Under the pieces are notes generated by a model. It was not told where the DNA came from. It saw only the letters and a list, made by a program, of their open reading frames with translations, and made no database searches. Source: Saccharum officinarum (Eukaryota; Streptophyta; Magnoliopsida; Poales; Poaceae). Taken from it: a DNA stretch of 64,000 nucleotides. Location: assembly GCA_020631735.1 (NCBI GenBank), contig CM036188.1, forward strand, positions 10,334,214 to 10,398,213, given 5' to 3'. Shown here one piece after another: positions 22,293 to 32,165 of this stretch (positions within the stretch are counted from its first letter, which is position 1; each line of letters starts with the position of its first letter). A program made the position numbers and the translations under genes.

Positions 22293-23030
22293 CACTACAG
22301 GAAATTGGCTCTTTGCCGACTGCAATTTTCTTTGCCAACTGTTTTTTCTCGACACTCGGCAAAGAGGTCCCTTTGCCAACTGGAATTTTGCCGACTGTCT
22401 GGCTTTGCCGACTGCCAGGCAGTTGGCAAAGAATTGCAGTCGGCAAAGGCAGGCCATGGTTGACGCCATCCACACCGTCATCTTTGCCGACTGCCACTCC
22501 GTCAGCAGTCGGCAAAGGCGCAGGCTTTGCCAACTGCCATCCTCCCTGGCAGTCGGCAAAGAATTTTTTTTTTGATTTTCGATCCCAGTTTTTTGTGTTG
22601 CCTTGATACAGTAAGTACATGATATATTCCAAGTTTGGGATAATTTTGATTTATTTTGCTATATTTCGTAGATTTTTTCTGTTTCTTTGATTTTTTCTGG
22701 CAGCTCCAGATTTGAACTGCAGGTACATGAAATAATGGAATCCGGCGATTCAGAAAATGATATTCATGATGTTTGGAGCATGTTGAGGCCGTGTGCGGGG
22801 CCTCGCGTGAAATTTCGACCGTGTTGGTGTCGGAACACGCCGAGCCACACGCGTGAAAAGTGTTTTTAAATTTTATAAAATTGAAACGGAGTCCGAAAAT
22901 GAAGAAACTTGACGACGTGTCTTGTCATCGCATGCGGAGGCTGTGGTAAAAATTTGAGAAAGTTTCGAGCAAGTGGCGACGTCGGGTGGCTAAAACCTGG
23001 ACATCTCCACATGTGATAACTAGTCTTTCT
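22293..23030 (+). mobile_element. Second CACTA terminus (fragment)
   Basis: CACTACAGGAAATTGG at 22293 is followed by TTTGCCGACTGC / TTTGCCAACTGC subterminal repeats in both orientations. 22565-23005 then resembles 15525-15965 of the first element (GCCTTGATACAGTAA, TTTGGGATAATTTTGA). It belongs to a related but distinct CACTA lineage, GCCGACTGC instead of GCCGGGTGC. No 3' terminus was found. Confidence 0.8.
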
Positions 23031-23270
23031 CCCTCGTACATGGTGATTTCTCTTTTTAATCTCATGCTAAAACTTGTAACTAGTCTTTCTCCCTCGTACT
23101 AACTTCAAATTTGATGGTTTTTTTTCCTAAATTTTTGTAAAATCATGCTCTACACATTTATTGTGTTGCTACAGCTATTACTTGTGTCATTTTTTCATGT
23201 GACTGTGTTTTATCAATACAAAATATGAATTACAAAAAATGGCAACTTCAAGCAACATTTTGAAGCAGTA

Positions 23271-23551
23271 AATGATTTCAGCTGAAAAAGTCATCAACAA
23301 CAAAGTTGTAGAACTAGTCAAGATCTACAACTTTACTTTTTGTCATTTCTTCATCGGAGAAAGTAGCAGTAACATTGTTCACAAAATCTACACATCTCTC
23401 TTAGAGTTTATGAAACTATAAGAGAGATATATAAAATTTATGAACAATGTTACTATCACTTTGTTGGATGAAGAAATGACCAAAATAAAAGTTGTAGATC
23501 TAGCTGGGTTCAACAACTTTGTTGTTGACCACATTTTCAATTGAAATCATT
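23271..23551. repeat. Imperfect ~130-bp-arm hairpin
   Basis: GATTTCAGCTGAAAA...CAACAACAAAGTTGTAGA is mirrored by TCTACAACTTT... and AACTTTGTTGTTGACC...TTCAATTGAAATC, with the turn near 23410 (CTCTCTTAGAG ... AAGAGAGA). Arms match imperfectly. It probably belongs to the interior of the CACTA fragment just upstream. Confidence 0.7.
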
Positions 23552-24186
23552 TTCTATTCAAAAATTCCGTTCCAAGTTCTCAAACTTTGAAATCCAACTA
23601 TCACTATCCACGCTCTATGTGCAATGACATCCAATTTTGCAGTGGCTTTCTTTTTTTTTTTTGTCCCTTTTTCCATCTATATGTACAGAATTAGCATTGC
23701 AACCAGCCAATTACTAACTCACTAACAGGCTTCCGGCATTCATGAAGATGAGAAAATTAAATGTACAGGACTACGCAATAATAAACAGGGTGTGCTCACA
23801 GTTGAACTAACAGACAGCGCATGGAAATTTCAGGGGAAAGGAAAGAATTTAGAACATAGAAGGACGTGGCAGGCAAATTCAGAACATAGCAGGACATACC
23901 ATTACTGAACAAGTTAATTAGGCCTGTTGTACGGTTTGCTACTGAAAAAATGATTCTTCCTAACATATAGCCAGATGAATTCCAGTTGTAGTATCAAGCA
24001 TCATCAGCTTAGCTAGAGCTACTAGTAATCACTAATCAATCTTGTGTTTTGTCTTTAAGCTGCAGTTGTTAAGGCAAGTCTTAGTGGGGATTTGTGTTGG
24101 AAACAGTGTGGACTAGTTTCATTGCCATACAAATCATTCTACTCCCATGAAACCATTTTTATCAATATTGTGTCATATCAGTATAT
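23552..24186. other. No feature recognised
   Basis: AT-rich sequence with no convincing open frame or terminal repeats. Confidence 0.5.
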
Positions 24187-24700
24187 TTAATGCTCATGAA
24201 ACTCACGGTGAAATTCTAAAGGCAAAAACTGCAACAAGTTAATGCACAGTTCTTTCCATCCAAATTGCAGCAAGGAGATTGTAAGTTGTAACCTCTGAGC
24301 AACGCCTTTCCAGATCTGATTGGAAGAGCAAGGAGGAGAGGAGATGCTCACGTACGTCGGCTTTGCGGCAAGGACTGGGCGGAGGTCCGAGGTAGGCCGG
24401 CCGGACTCGTCTGCAGCAGCAACGTCGGAGGCGGCCGGAGGCTGACGATCTTTACGGCAGCGGAGGAGCCGGTTCGCCGTCACCTCTCCCAGGAGCACCG
24501 GTTAGGGAACGGATGAGTGGATGTACGTGGTGGCTGGCGCTGAGCGACCTGGCCGGAGGCGCCGGGCGGCGGCCGGCCAGCAAGCCCTAGCAATTCCGGC
24601 TGCGGGAGAACGCGAAGGGAAGGAAACGCACAAATGGCATGCAAAGTTTGTTTTTAACCGGTGGCAATTGTGGTAAATACTTAGTTTTGCCAACTCAAAA
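24187..24700 (-). other. GC-rich exon-like block of unknown origin
   Basis: GC content rises sharply at 24330-24610. A minus-strand frame of 103 codons (MLLGEVTANRLLRCRKDRQP onward) and others overlap without any recognisable domain. It may be a 5' leader exon like the GC block at 16750-17090, in the opposite orientation. Not called as a gene. Confidence 0.25.
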
Positions 24701-25657
24701 TCAGCCGCACAAAGCTCCTCTCCACCCGAACCAAAATCTAAGCCGAAAAAAGCTCATCTCCACTCACTTATCACTTCTTATTTTTCGCACTCACGTATAA
24801 GAACATCTTCACTGGATCTTTTTTGTTTCTTTTCCTTAAAATCTACCATAGAGGATTCAGAAAATATGATTGGTGATTTCAGTAAAATATTTTTATAGTA
24901 GATTGACAAAACTCATCCCTTTATTTAGGCCTTCGGGGAAATTTTTTCTCTCCTCCCTTTCCTCTCTCCCTCAAACGGTGTTCTCCCTTTCGTCCTCTAG
25001 CAGCAGCAACTAGCGCAACAGCCCTTGCGGTGACAATCCCCAACCAGCTTCCACCACCACCCTGTGGCATGCCACCACCACCCATTGTATTCCACTTCTA
25101 CACACATACCATCACCATTGTGGGCCCGACTGGCTAGAGAAGGAGGTGAAATTGGGGGAAAATCTTTCTTTGTCCCTAAGGGTATGTGCCCACATGCGCG
25201 CGTCGTCGGATGCGCATGGAGATGCACGCCAACGGCCGCGCGCTTGAGGGCATGTGCCCTTAGGGGCAAAATTTCTGGGTCCGTGAAATTGGGCAAATGA
25301 AATAAACGTCATCCAAATCAATGGAGAGCATATAGCAGCATATAGAGAGGAGTAGACAAGTGGACAGCTTTAATTTCAAAGAGTTGGGCCGAAACTGCAC
25401 AATGGATGCTAAACGATCATAAATTGGCAGAACTTGACGCAAGTTTAAATAAATCAAATAACATCACAGCACAATTGAGATTACATGGATCAACGCAAGA
25501 AGTTGTACATGGTACTCAGCAACATGCAACATTCTATTTCTAGTTGCTAGTCTAATTGCTCATAGAATGCAGATTACGAGCACCCATCACCACGTGGCAG
25601 GCCTTGCTAACTTTAAGGCGATGATCATCAAGTGCACCATTCCTTGCAGGCTTGCAG
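24701..25657. other. Intergenic sequence with MITE-like pieces and 3' flank of the next gene
   Basis: 24780-24930 has the CATCTTCACTGGATC / GGATTCAGAAAATATGATT look of a degenerate Tourist-like MITE, without defined ends. 25180-25260 holds a short inverted repeat (TATGTGCCCACATGCGCGCG against CGCGCGCTTGAGGGCATGTG). 25300-25657 is probably the 3' flank of the minus-strand gene ending at 25658. Confidence 0.35.
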
Positions 25658-26212
25658 CTATGCAGCGCGCGCCATAAACGACGATGGCATGGGAAGCATG
25701 CTCGGCTCCGGCGCGGCGATGAAGCCCGGTCCAGCGTAGAGCGCCCGCGGCAGAAGCTGCCGCCGCGGCATGTCCAACTCCATGTCGTTGCTCGCCGAGG
25801 ACGATGTCGCGCTCGTCATCTTGTCGCTGTCCCACCTCTCGGTGGACGACGACGCGCGGCCGGCCGGACTTCCGCTCCCGGCCGACCCTGACGACGACGA
25901 CGACGACGCAGGGGCGGCCGTGGCAGCAGGTTTGGTCTTGTGCGCGTCCCACCTCGCGACGGCGTCGGCGCGGCCAGGCTTGGAGGGTGGGTTGCTGCCG
26001 ACGTCCTTGCGTGCGCCCCACGTCTCGTCGGGGTCGGCGCGGCTCGGCTTCTTGGGCGGCGATGAGTTGGGCATGGGGAGGACGACGACGGCGACGCGCA
26101 GCGGCGGCGCCGGCAGCAGCGGCAGCATCTTGCTCTTGGGCGGGGTCGGGAGCGGCGCTGGTAGAAGCGCGTTGGCGAAGTACACCCGTGCACGCTCCGC
26201 CGGTGTCGCCAT
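25658..26212 (-). CDS. Small protein with three ERWDxHK-type repeats and a PNRC-like C-terminal motif
   Basis: The frame encodes 184 residues, intronless, from ATG at 26212. This start is chosen because a TATA box lies 139 bp upstream and the paralogue's ATG has the same spacing; the frame is open further upstream, into the leader. Residues 57-69 (SRADPDETWGARK), 80-92 (GRADAVARWDAHK) and 118-131 (GRASSSTERWDSDK) are copies of one 13-residue motif, separated by Pro/Ser-rich linkers. Residues 158-180 (LYAGPGFIAAPEPSMLPMPS plus SFM) match the pattern of PNRC-type motifs (Y/F-A-G-x-x-F, then S-x-LP-x-P), which in animal PNRC proteins bind the decapping factor DCP1. The rest is low-complexity, so the protein is likely mostly disordered. 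The paralogue at 30230-30790 keeps the motifs while the linkers diverge, which argues for coding. Partner and function are inference. Confidence 0.7.
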   Translation of the reverse strand: MATPAERARVYFANALLPAPLPTPPKSKMLPLLPAPPLRVAVVVLPMPNSSPPKKPSRADPDETWGARKDVGSNPPSKPGRADAVARWDAHKTKPAATAAPASSSSSSGSAGSGSPAGRASSSTERWDSDKMTSATSSSASNDMELDMPRRQLLPRALYAGPGFIAAPEPSMLPMPSSFMARAA

Positions 26213-26350
26213 GGATGGAGGTCGAGAGGGAGACGAGACGCTCACGCGGCACGGCGGCGCCAGCGAACCAGAAACGGCGGCGCAAGTGAGCTGGGCAGAG
26301 GAGACCAGGCGGAGAGGATGGATCGGCCGTGGCAGAGCAGCATCCGTGAG

Positions 26351-26357
26351 ATATATA
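26351..26357 (-). promoter_or_regulatory. TATA box of the 25658-26212 gene
   Basis: ATATATA (reads TATATAT on the minus strand, context GCCTATATATCTCACGG) lies 139 bp upstream of the ATG. The identical context occurs 137 bp upstream of the paralogue's ATG, so it is conserved between duplicates. Confidence 0.75.
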
Positions 26358-26860
26358 GGCACAGGGAACGCGTCGGTCGGGATCGGCGAGCGCGCTCAAA
26401 AAAATTCAGGTACAGGTACCGTGAGTCGGAGTCGGAACTCAGGGCCGTGCCGCTGTCGCCGCGTGGGCGCCAAGCCATATCTGTCTGCTTCGGATTGGGA
26501 GCCGGAACTCCCTGCCCCCCGATGGAGATGGCGGCGGGGACTGCTGTCGTGCTGTGGCTGGTGCGTGCACGCGGGCAGGGCACCGAGCAGCCCGCCAAGC
26601 GTTCGCGTTGGACGGCGCGCCCATTGCTGAGGCCACGACACGAGTGGCGTTAGCATGAGACCACGTCGCCGGCGGCGGCATCCTTTCCCGGTCCCGCAGG
26701 ATGGTTGCTCCGCGCCGCGGCCGCATGCACGCGACGTCTTCCGTCGTCGGCCGCACCGCTGGTCCGCCACGACGCCGAATAGCGAACGCGTCAGCTGCGG
26801 CCGCGGCGCACGACACACGTACGTCCGCCACCGCGGCGCCGCAGGACAGCAGAGCCAACC

Positions 26861-27560
26861 GGCACCCGCACACGAACTGCAGCGCAGCGAGAGCCGTTGC
26901 CGCCTGCACGCAGCCGTGCGCGCTCGAGACCCCGCCTCTGCCGCGCAACCAAAGGTGGAACGGGGGTCGAGGAAGACGCGGACGATGCCGTCGCGGACGC
27001 ACGGACCTCTCGCTTCTGGTCCTCATCGATGCAGACGATACGGATGGGGATCGATGAAGGCGAAGAATACTCCTATGGCCGAGCGGAGCTGTCACTGAGC
27101 GTTCATCTCCTCCAGCTTCTCTAGGATGACGCCCATCATCTCCTTTGTCGTCATGGTCGCGAACTCCGGCACGGTGGTAGTGGGGCTCCCTGGATCGGAA
27201 TCGGAACTGATACCCGTTGTTACCGACCCATAAGTTTACTCAACGATTGGACACTCCGTAGCGCATTACTGGGTTCGGGAAGGTTCTAGATTCAAGAAAA
27301 CGGATACATTGGAGGAAGAAGAAAGGTGTTAAAAGGAGATCGGCACGGCTAGCAGCCGGACGTCCACGCCTGCAGCCCGCTCCCCGCACCCACACGGGGC
27401 CCAGGCCGCTCGAAGACACCCTTACGAGAGCTGCCTCGAACCGCCGCTGGCCACTGCTGCAAGGGCGTGGTCTACCCGCCACCACTAACCGCTGTGGAGT
27501 TGAGAAACACCGCCGGAAAATATGATCCACAACGACCACATGGAGATCCGCTGCACTCGC
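26861..27560. other. GC-rich upstream region, possible gag-like remnant
   Basis: Several overlapping long frames reflect high GC content. On the minus strand near 27090-27170 a short reading M-T-T-K-E-M-M-G-V-I-L-E-K-L-E-E-M resembles the start of some LTR-retrotransposon gag frames; it is too short to assign. Confidence 0.25.
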
Positions 27561-27915
27561 TCGATCTACTTTTGAAACATTCAGTGCAAACACTTGCAAC
27601 ATATAAAAGAAGACAGATAAAACACTTGAAAAAGACACTTGAAAACACTTAAAAACCATTGCAAACATACGTAACATCCAGATAAACCACTTGCGTCATA
27701 TGTGTGAAACACATGCAACACCAAGATAAACACACTTGCAATATACATCCGAAAACACAGATGAACCATCGGTAACAGACCCTTGCAACGTACTTGTATA
27801 AACATTGCAAACATATGCAACGTCTCAATCTACTTTTACAACATCCATCTGAAACACTTGCATAATACCTCTAAAACATCTGAAACACTTGAAACATATG
27901 CTTGTAACATGTGCT
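27561..27915. repeat. Degenerate short-period repeat (CACTTGCAACAT-type)
   Basis: Many imperfect copies of AACACTTGCAACATA / CATCTGAAACACTTG with a period of roughly 20-25 bp. This repeat style is common in grass DNA-transposon interiors. Open frames across it are an artefact of the repeat. Confidence 0.6.
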
Positions 27916-28713
27916 TTCAGCAAAACCTAGCAGGCAGGCGCCGCGAAACACTGCATAGCGGGATCCAGCTATGCAGTTGCGGTGGAGAAGGAGGATGACA
28001 TCGAGCGTGCGGCTGCACGGCCCTTGGTGAGTGGCTGTGCTGCCCCTGGTGACAGGGCATGTGCGGTGCCACCCGTGCAAGATAGGTGCCCATGGTAGAG
28101 GTGACGACATCAATCGGGTGAGTGCGGCCTCGCGTGGCCAGGCGGCAGCAGCTGTGCGGTAATGGGGGAGCACGCGCGGCGGTGGAAAAAAAGGCCGGCA
28201 AAAGGCATGGTGGAGAGGAAGATGTGCGAAAGGCGCGCGGCGGATCACGGTCATGGAGTGCAGTCACGATGATACATAAACTTTTTTTTATATAAACTGT
28301 GGTGATCGGAGGAGAGCAAATAGGAACGGATAGGATAGCCTTCTGGACCGTCCCCAACAGAGGTGTCCGATGTGGACGGACTTTTGCTTCCCAGCTTTTC
28401 TGAAAGCGACGCCTTATCTGTTTCACTTGCTTGTGTATTTGTATTGTGCTGCATCGCCCATGCTTCCTCGATGGGCCAAGACAAGTCCAGCACTGCAGTC
28501 CACTTGCTTCTCTAACCTGTTAGCCGGCCCAGCCTATCTCCCATGAGGTCCATGACATGGCGTTCACGAAACTCTGTGTATATCCCCTCAAAAAAAAAAA
28601 AAAACCGAAACTCTGTGTATAGCACGGCGGGGAGCGGTTGGGGTGGGAGCTCTGCTACTCGAGCTGGGGCAGACCATCAGCCAGGAATCTGGAATGGAGG
28701 AGACACCAAGGCA
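27916..28713. other. No gene recognised
   Basis: Mixed GC-rich and low-complexity sequence with a poly-A tract near 28590. Overlapping frames on both strands lack known domains. Confidence 0.4.
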
Positions 28714-28947
28714 GTGTTTAGTTCCCCAAAATTCTAAAAAATTTTACAAGATTTTCCGTCACATCAAATCTTTGGACGCATGCATGGAGTATTAAATGTA
28801 GGTAAAAAATAACTAATTGCACAATTTGTCTGTAAATGTCGAGACGAATCTTTTGAGCCTAGTTAGTCTATGATTGGATAAATTTTACTAAATAACAACG
28901 AAAAGTGCTACAGGAACTTTACACACACTTTACAACCATCTAAACAC
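28714..28947. mobile_element. MITE with GTGTTTAG / CTAAACAC termini, 234 bp
   Basis: The left end is GTGTTTAGTTCC and the right end CATCTAAACAC. The interior holds the conserved CGAGACGAATCTTTTGAGCC block known from many grass MITEs, inverted relative to the AGATTCGTCTCG block of the MITEs at 29951 and 48693. No coding capacity. Confidence 0.7.
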
Positions 28948-29286
28948 ACCCCAAGTAGCATGTCACTGCCACGTGTTTCAGCAAATTAGATTAGATGTTC
29001 ATTATACGTGCCAGTGTCACTTGTGCAAATGATTCATGTTTTCAACTCCGTCGATAAACAGAGTTTGTGATGCTTGCATCACATTGTTTTGGAGCTATAC
29101 TTTTGTCCACGTTCCTCTTTCAGTAATTAGTAGGTAAAGTTGTACTGCTGTTGAAATTGAAACAGAATCAGTGAGAGTCAAGACCATACTTGCACATTGA
29201 TGCATCCGTTTACAGTTTCAGCTCGCAAAGGCATCAAATTCAAATTAAATGAAATCTAAGACCTGCCGGAATATACATACATAGTA
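28948..29286. other. No feature recognised
   Basis: AT-rich intergenic sequence between two MITEs. Confidence 0.5.
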
Positions 29287-29287
29287 A

Positions 29288-29732
29288 GAGCATCTCCGAG
29301 AGTATCTCAAATTTTATTCCCAAAATATGGTATTTTGCCAACTCCCAAAAAAATATTAGGAGAAATAAATAAGATCATCTCCAACAGTTTCTAATAATCT
29401 ACTCCTAGAACAAAAATACAATTTTACATCAGGAATCCTATACTATCTCTAAATTACCATAACCACTTTTATAGATTGATTTTCTCTTGTATATTTGCAT
29501 CAGGAACCTTTACTACTCTTTATTCTTTTCCCACCCTTCCACCTCTAGATTGGCTGCACAATATGCGCGGGGGAAGACCGATGCGTGCCATTTTTATGCA
29601 CGATGTCAGCCTGTTTGTCAATTGCCAAAAGATGGAAAAAGGATATAGGGTACTCTTGGAGATTAGGTTTTCTCTTTTTTTCCCTAAAAAACATAGATGG
29701 GGAAGGGATATAGGGTACTCTTGGAGATGCTC
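29288..29732. mobile_element. Tourist-like MITE (GAGCATCTCC termini)
   Basis: GAGCATCTCCGAGAGTA at the left is mirrored by TACTCTTGGAGATGCTC at the right. The left flank is TAA, as for PIF/Harbinger-type MITEs; the right flank is not a clean match. An inner ATCATCTCCAACAG at 29373 and a repeated GGATATAGGGTACTCTTGGA suggest a second, nested copy. Confidence 0.6.
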
Positions 29733-29950
29733 GTACATAACACTTCATTTTAAAAACAAGTATAGAACACGTGCAAATTCTAACATCTCTGCTATCTAAA
29801 ACAACTTCAAAAAAAAACCGAGAGAAGCAAAAGTAACTTTCGAAGGTTTAGTTACGGAAGCCCTGCCAACAGAATGTTCCGCGTTCGCCTAGAGAATGAC
29901 ACGATCATCCTGGGCTGTAACATCTCTGCTAGGCGATCTGGTTTTGCTAA

Positions 29951-30180
29951 GGGCCTGTTTGGTTTGGGTGTTAAAGTTTAACAAACACGGTAGCACTTTC
30001 GTCTTATTTGACAAAAAGTTTTTAATTTTGGACTAATTAAGCTTAATAGATTCGTCTCGTAAATTACTCCTAATCTGTGCCGACATGCATGCAATTAGTC
30101 TACATTTAGTACTCCATATATTTACCGCAACATTAATGTGATGAGAGTTAAACTTTAACACGTGGAAACCAAACGGGGCC
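29951..30180. mobile_element. PIF/Harbinger-type MITE, 230 bp, TSD TAA
   Basis: Termini GGGCCTGTTTGGTTT and AAACCAAACGGGGCC, flanked by TAA on both sides (29948-29950 and 30181-30183). The interior has TTAATAGATTCGTCTCGTAA. The same family recurs at 48693-48923. Its right end lies 49 bp from the stop codon of the gene at 30230-30790, so it may supply that gene's 3' UTR. Confidence 0.85.
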
Positions 30181-30229
30181 TAACTGAAGAAACAAGCAGC
30201 CGGAGCCCATGAGTGCGTGCGGGGTGCAG

Positions 30230-30790
30230 CTATGCAACGGGAACCAAGAACGCTGTTGGAATGGGAAGCATGCAGGATTGCGGCGCGGCCACGACGAAGC
30301 CCGGTCCAGCGTACATGGCCCGCGGCTTCCATAGTATCTCCTCCTCGGTGTCGATGTCGTTGCTGCTAGTACTGCTGCTCTCGCCGTCGTCGAGCAGCTT
30401 GGCCTGCGGCGGGCAGCACTTCTTGTGCACGTCCCAGCGCTCGGCGGATGACGGGCGGCTGATCGTCCCTTTGCCTGAAGACGACGACGACGACGAAGCT
30501 GGGCTCGCTGCCTTCTTGTGCGCGTCCCACCTCTCCACGGAGTCCGCCCGGCCAGGCTTGGGCGGCGGCGAGGCCATCTTCTTTCGCGGGGATCCGTGGC
30601 CGGCGCTGCTCCTGACGCTGTCGGCGGAGCGAGGGCCTGATGATGCTGAGGCTGAGGGTTCTGCGCCAGCCGGCTTGGTCTTGCGTGCGTCCCACCTCTC
30701 GTCGGAGTCGGCGCGGCTGGGCTTGGCGAGCAGCTTTGCTTGCAGGATGGCTGTGACGCACGGTGGTGGCGTCGGGAGCAGCGGTAGCAT
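30230..30790 (-). CDS. Paralogue of the ERWDxHK-repeat protein, frameshifted near the N-terminus
   Basis: From the ATG at 30790 the frame encodes 186 residues starting MLPLLPTPPP. Repeats are SRADSDERWDARK (25-37), GRADSVERWDAHK (80-92) and SRPSSAERWDVHK (111-123), plus a decayed copy around 53-65. The PNRC-like motif is MYAGPGFVVAAPQSCMLPIP (159-178). Its other features follow the 25658-26212 gene. The ancestral ATG at 30881 (MAIPVARVHLAMAHSALPAL) is out of frame: one extra base near 30811-30816, relative to copy A, shifts it. Either translation starts at 30790, losing about 30 residues, or this copy is a pseudogene. The motifs remain in frame downstream, so the loss is recent or tolerated. 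Confidence 0.6.
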   Translation of the reverse strand: MLPLLPTPPPCVTAILQAKLLAKPSRADSDERWDARKTKPAGAEPSASASSGPRSADSVRSSAGHGSPRKKMASPPPKPGRADSVERWDAHKKAASPASSSSSSSGKGTISRPSSAERWDVHKKCCPPQAKLLDDGESSSTSSNDIDTEEEILWKPRAMYAGPGFVVAAPQSCMLPIPTAFLVPVA

Positions 30791-31017
30791 CTTCCACTTG
30801 GGCGGGGTCGGGACTCGGGAGCAGCGCCGGGAGAGCCGAATGTGCCATGGCGAGGTGCACGCGGGCGACCGGGATCGCCATGGATCTTTGATGGGGACGC
30901 GCGCGGGTCACGCGGCACGGCGGCACCAGCGAACGAGAAGCGGCGTCGCAGGTGAGCTGGGCAGAGGAGACCCAGGCGGAGAGGATGGATCGGGCGTGGC
31001 AGAGCAGCATCCGTGAG

Positions 31018-31024
31018 ATATATA
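31018..31024 (-). promoter_or_regulatory. TATA box of the 30230-30790 gene
   Basis: ATATATA in the same context as in copy A, 137 bp upstream of the ancestral ATG at 30881 and 228 bp upstream of the ATG at 30790. Confidence 0.7.
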
Positions 31025-31808
31025 GGCACAGGGAATGTGTCGGTGTCGGTCGGAATCGGCGAGCGCGCTCGAGAAATCTCGGGTACAGTAGAGGTGAGTC
31101 GGAGTTGGAGCTCAGGTCCGTGTCGCCGCCGCCGCCGCCGCGTGGGCGCCACGCCATATCTGTCCGCTTAAGATTGGGGTTGGGAGTCGGAACTCCCTCC
31201 GCCCCGGTGGAGATGGCGGCGGGGGCCTGCTGTGGCTGGTGCACGCGGGCACGGCACTGAGGCTACCGAGCCGAGCAGCCCGTCAAACGTTCGAGTTCGA
31301 CGGCGTGCCCATTGCTCAGGCCACGACACGAGTGGCGTCAGCACCAGACCACGTCGCCGACTCGCCGCCACCGGCATCCCTTCCCGGTCCCGCAGGACGG
31401 TTACTCCACGCCGCGGCCGCTTGCACGCGCCGTCGTCCGACGCGACCACGAACAGTGAACGCGTGAGCTGCGGCCGCGACACACGACACACGTACGTCCG
31501 CCGCTGCCGCTGCCTGAGACCACAGGCCACGCTGCAAAGCAAACACACCCGGACCTGGCCCTGCGGGTGCTCACTGCGCCGCACCGCTCCCGACTCCGGC
31601 ACACACACTGCGGCAAGCACCGCCGTCTTGCTGTGTAAGCAATTACCACGAGGGACCTGTGTTGTCTTCTACTCCTGAACATGATCGCCTTCCACGAGAT
31701 TAGTCAAAATTAACTGTTACCTACCACTTATCACTAATTCACTATGTCCTTATGATGCTGTGCTGTCTGCTCGTTAAGTAAACTTTAGCATGTAGCATAA
31801 ACATCTAA

Positions 31809-31881
31809 TCCATTGTCGTCTAGTCCGGTTAGGATACCTGGCTTTCACCCAGGCGACCCGGGTTCAAATCCCGGCAATGGA
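31809..31881 (+). tRNA. tRNA-Glu (anticodon TTC)
   Basis: The 7-bp acceptor stem TCCATTG (31809-31815) pairs with CAATGGA (31875-31881). The anticodon arm CCTGG-CTTTCAC-CCAGG has anticodon TTC at 31844-31846. The T arm CCGGG-TTCAAAT-CCCGG contains box B GGTTCAAATCC. The D arm follows GTCGTCTAGTCCGGTTAGGA. A run of eight T from 31894 is a Pol III terminator. No intron. Sequence and structure are those of plant nuclear tRNA-Glu(UUC). Confidence 0.95.
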
Positions 31882-31893
31882 AGATTTGTGGTG

Positions 31894-31901
31894 TTTTTTT
31901 T
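31894..31901 (+). terminator. Pol III poly-T terminator of tRNA-Glu
   Basis: Eight consecutive T, 13 bases past the acceptor stem. Confidence 0.8.
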
Positions 31902-31964
31902 CCTTCTCCTGCTATTTTTTTGGGGGGTATTTTTCTGTCTTGCTTTTTTTGGTATGTTTTCTCT

Positions 31965-32165
31965 GTCTTTCTATTCACGCTTCTCTTCCTCACATGGTTA
32001 TGACGAAATTAGCCTTTGCTACACCTACACTGTCTTTCTATTCACGTTTCTCTTCTTCACATAATCACATATGTTGGCTATGCCGAAATGAGTCTTTGCT
32101 GCACGGCTACAACTACACGATATCAAACTTCTCTGATTCACGTTTCTCTTCTTCACATAATCTTG
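31965..32165 (+). repeat. Three spaced copies of a ~28-bp sequence
   Basis: CACGTTTCTCTTCTTCACAT or a close variant occurs at about 31976, 32043 and 32139, and the text around the first two (TCTTTCTATTCACG, GACGAAAT/GCCGAAAT, TTTGCTACAC/TTTGCTGCAC) is also repeated. This is a degenerate tandem triplication just downstream of the tRNA. Confidence 0.65.

Larger units (their letters stand above)
25650..26860. repeat. Duplicated gene-plus-promoter segment, copy A
   Basis: Coding region, leader, TATA box and about 500 bp further upstream align with 30222-31530. Conserved upstream blocks include GAGGCCACGACACGAGTGGC and TTTCCCGGTCCCGCAGGA, and CACGACACACGTACGTCCGCC. The copies are about 4.6 kb apart, in the same orientation. 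Confidence 0.85.
30222..31530. repeat. Duplicated gene-plus-promoter segment, copy B
   Basis: Homologous to 25650-26860 throughout the coding region, leader and upstream promoter region. See that entry for shared blocks. Confidence 0.85.

Noticed and set aside
25587..26399. 270-codon minus-strand frame and 286-codon plus-strand frame over the repeat-motif gene
   Set aside because: They are GC-driven shadows. Only the 25658-26212 frame preserves motifs in the paralogue.
26439..27095. 218-codon minus-strand frame upstream of the first small gene
   Set aside because: High-GC region with open frames on several strands; no domain, no conserved counterpart frame in copy B.
30148..31152. 334-codon minus-strand frame (and a 292-codon one) over the second paralogue
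   Set aside because: Arg/Pro-rich shadow frames with no conservation in copy A; the motif-bearing frame is 30230-30790.
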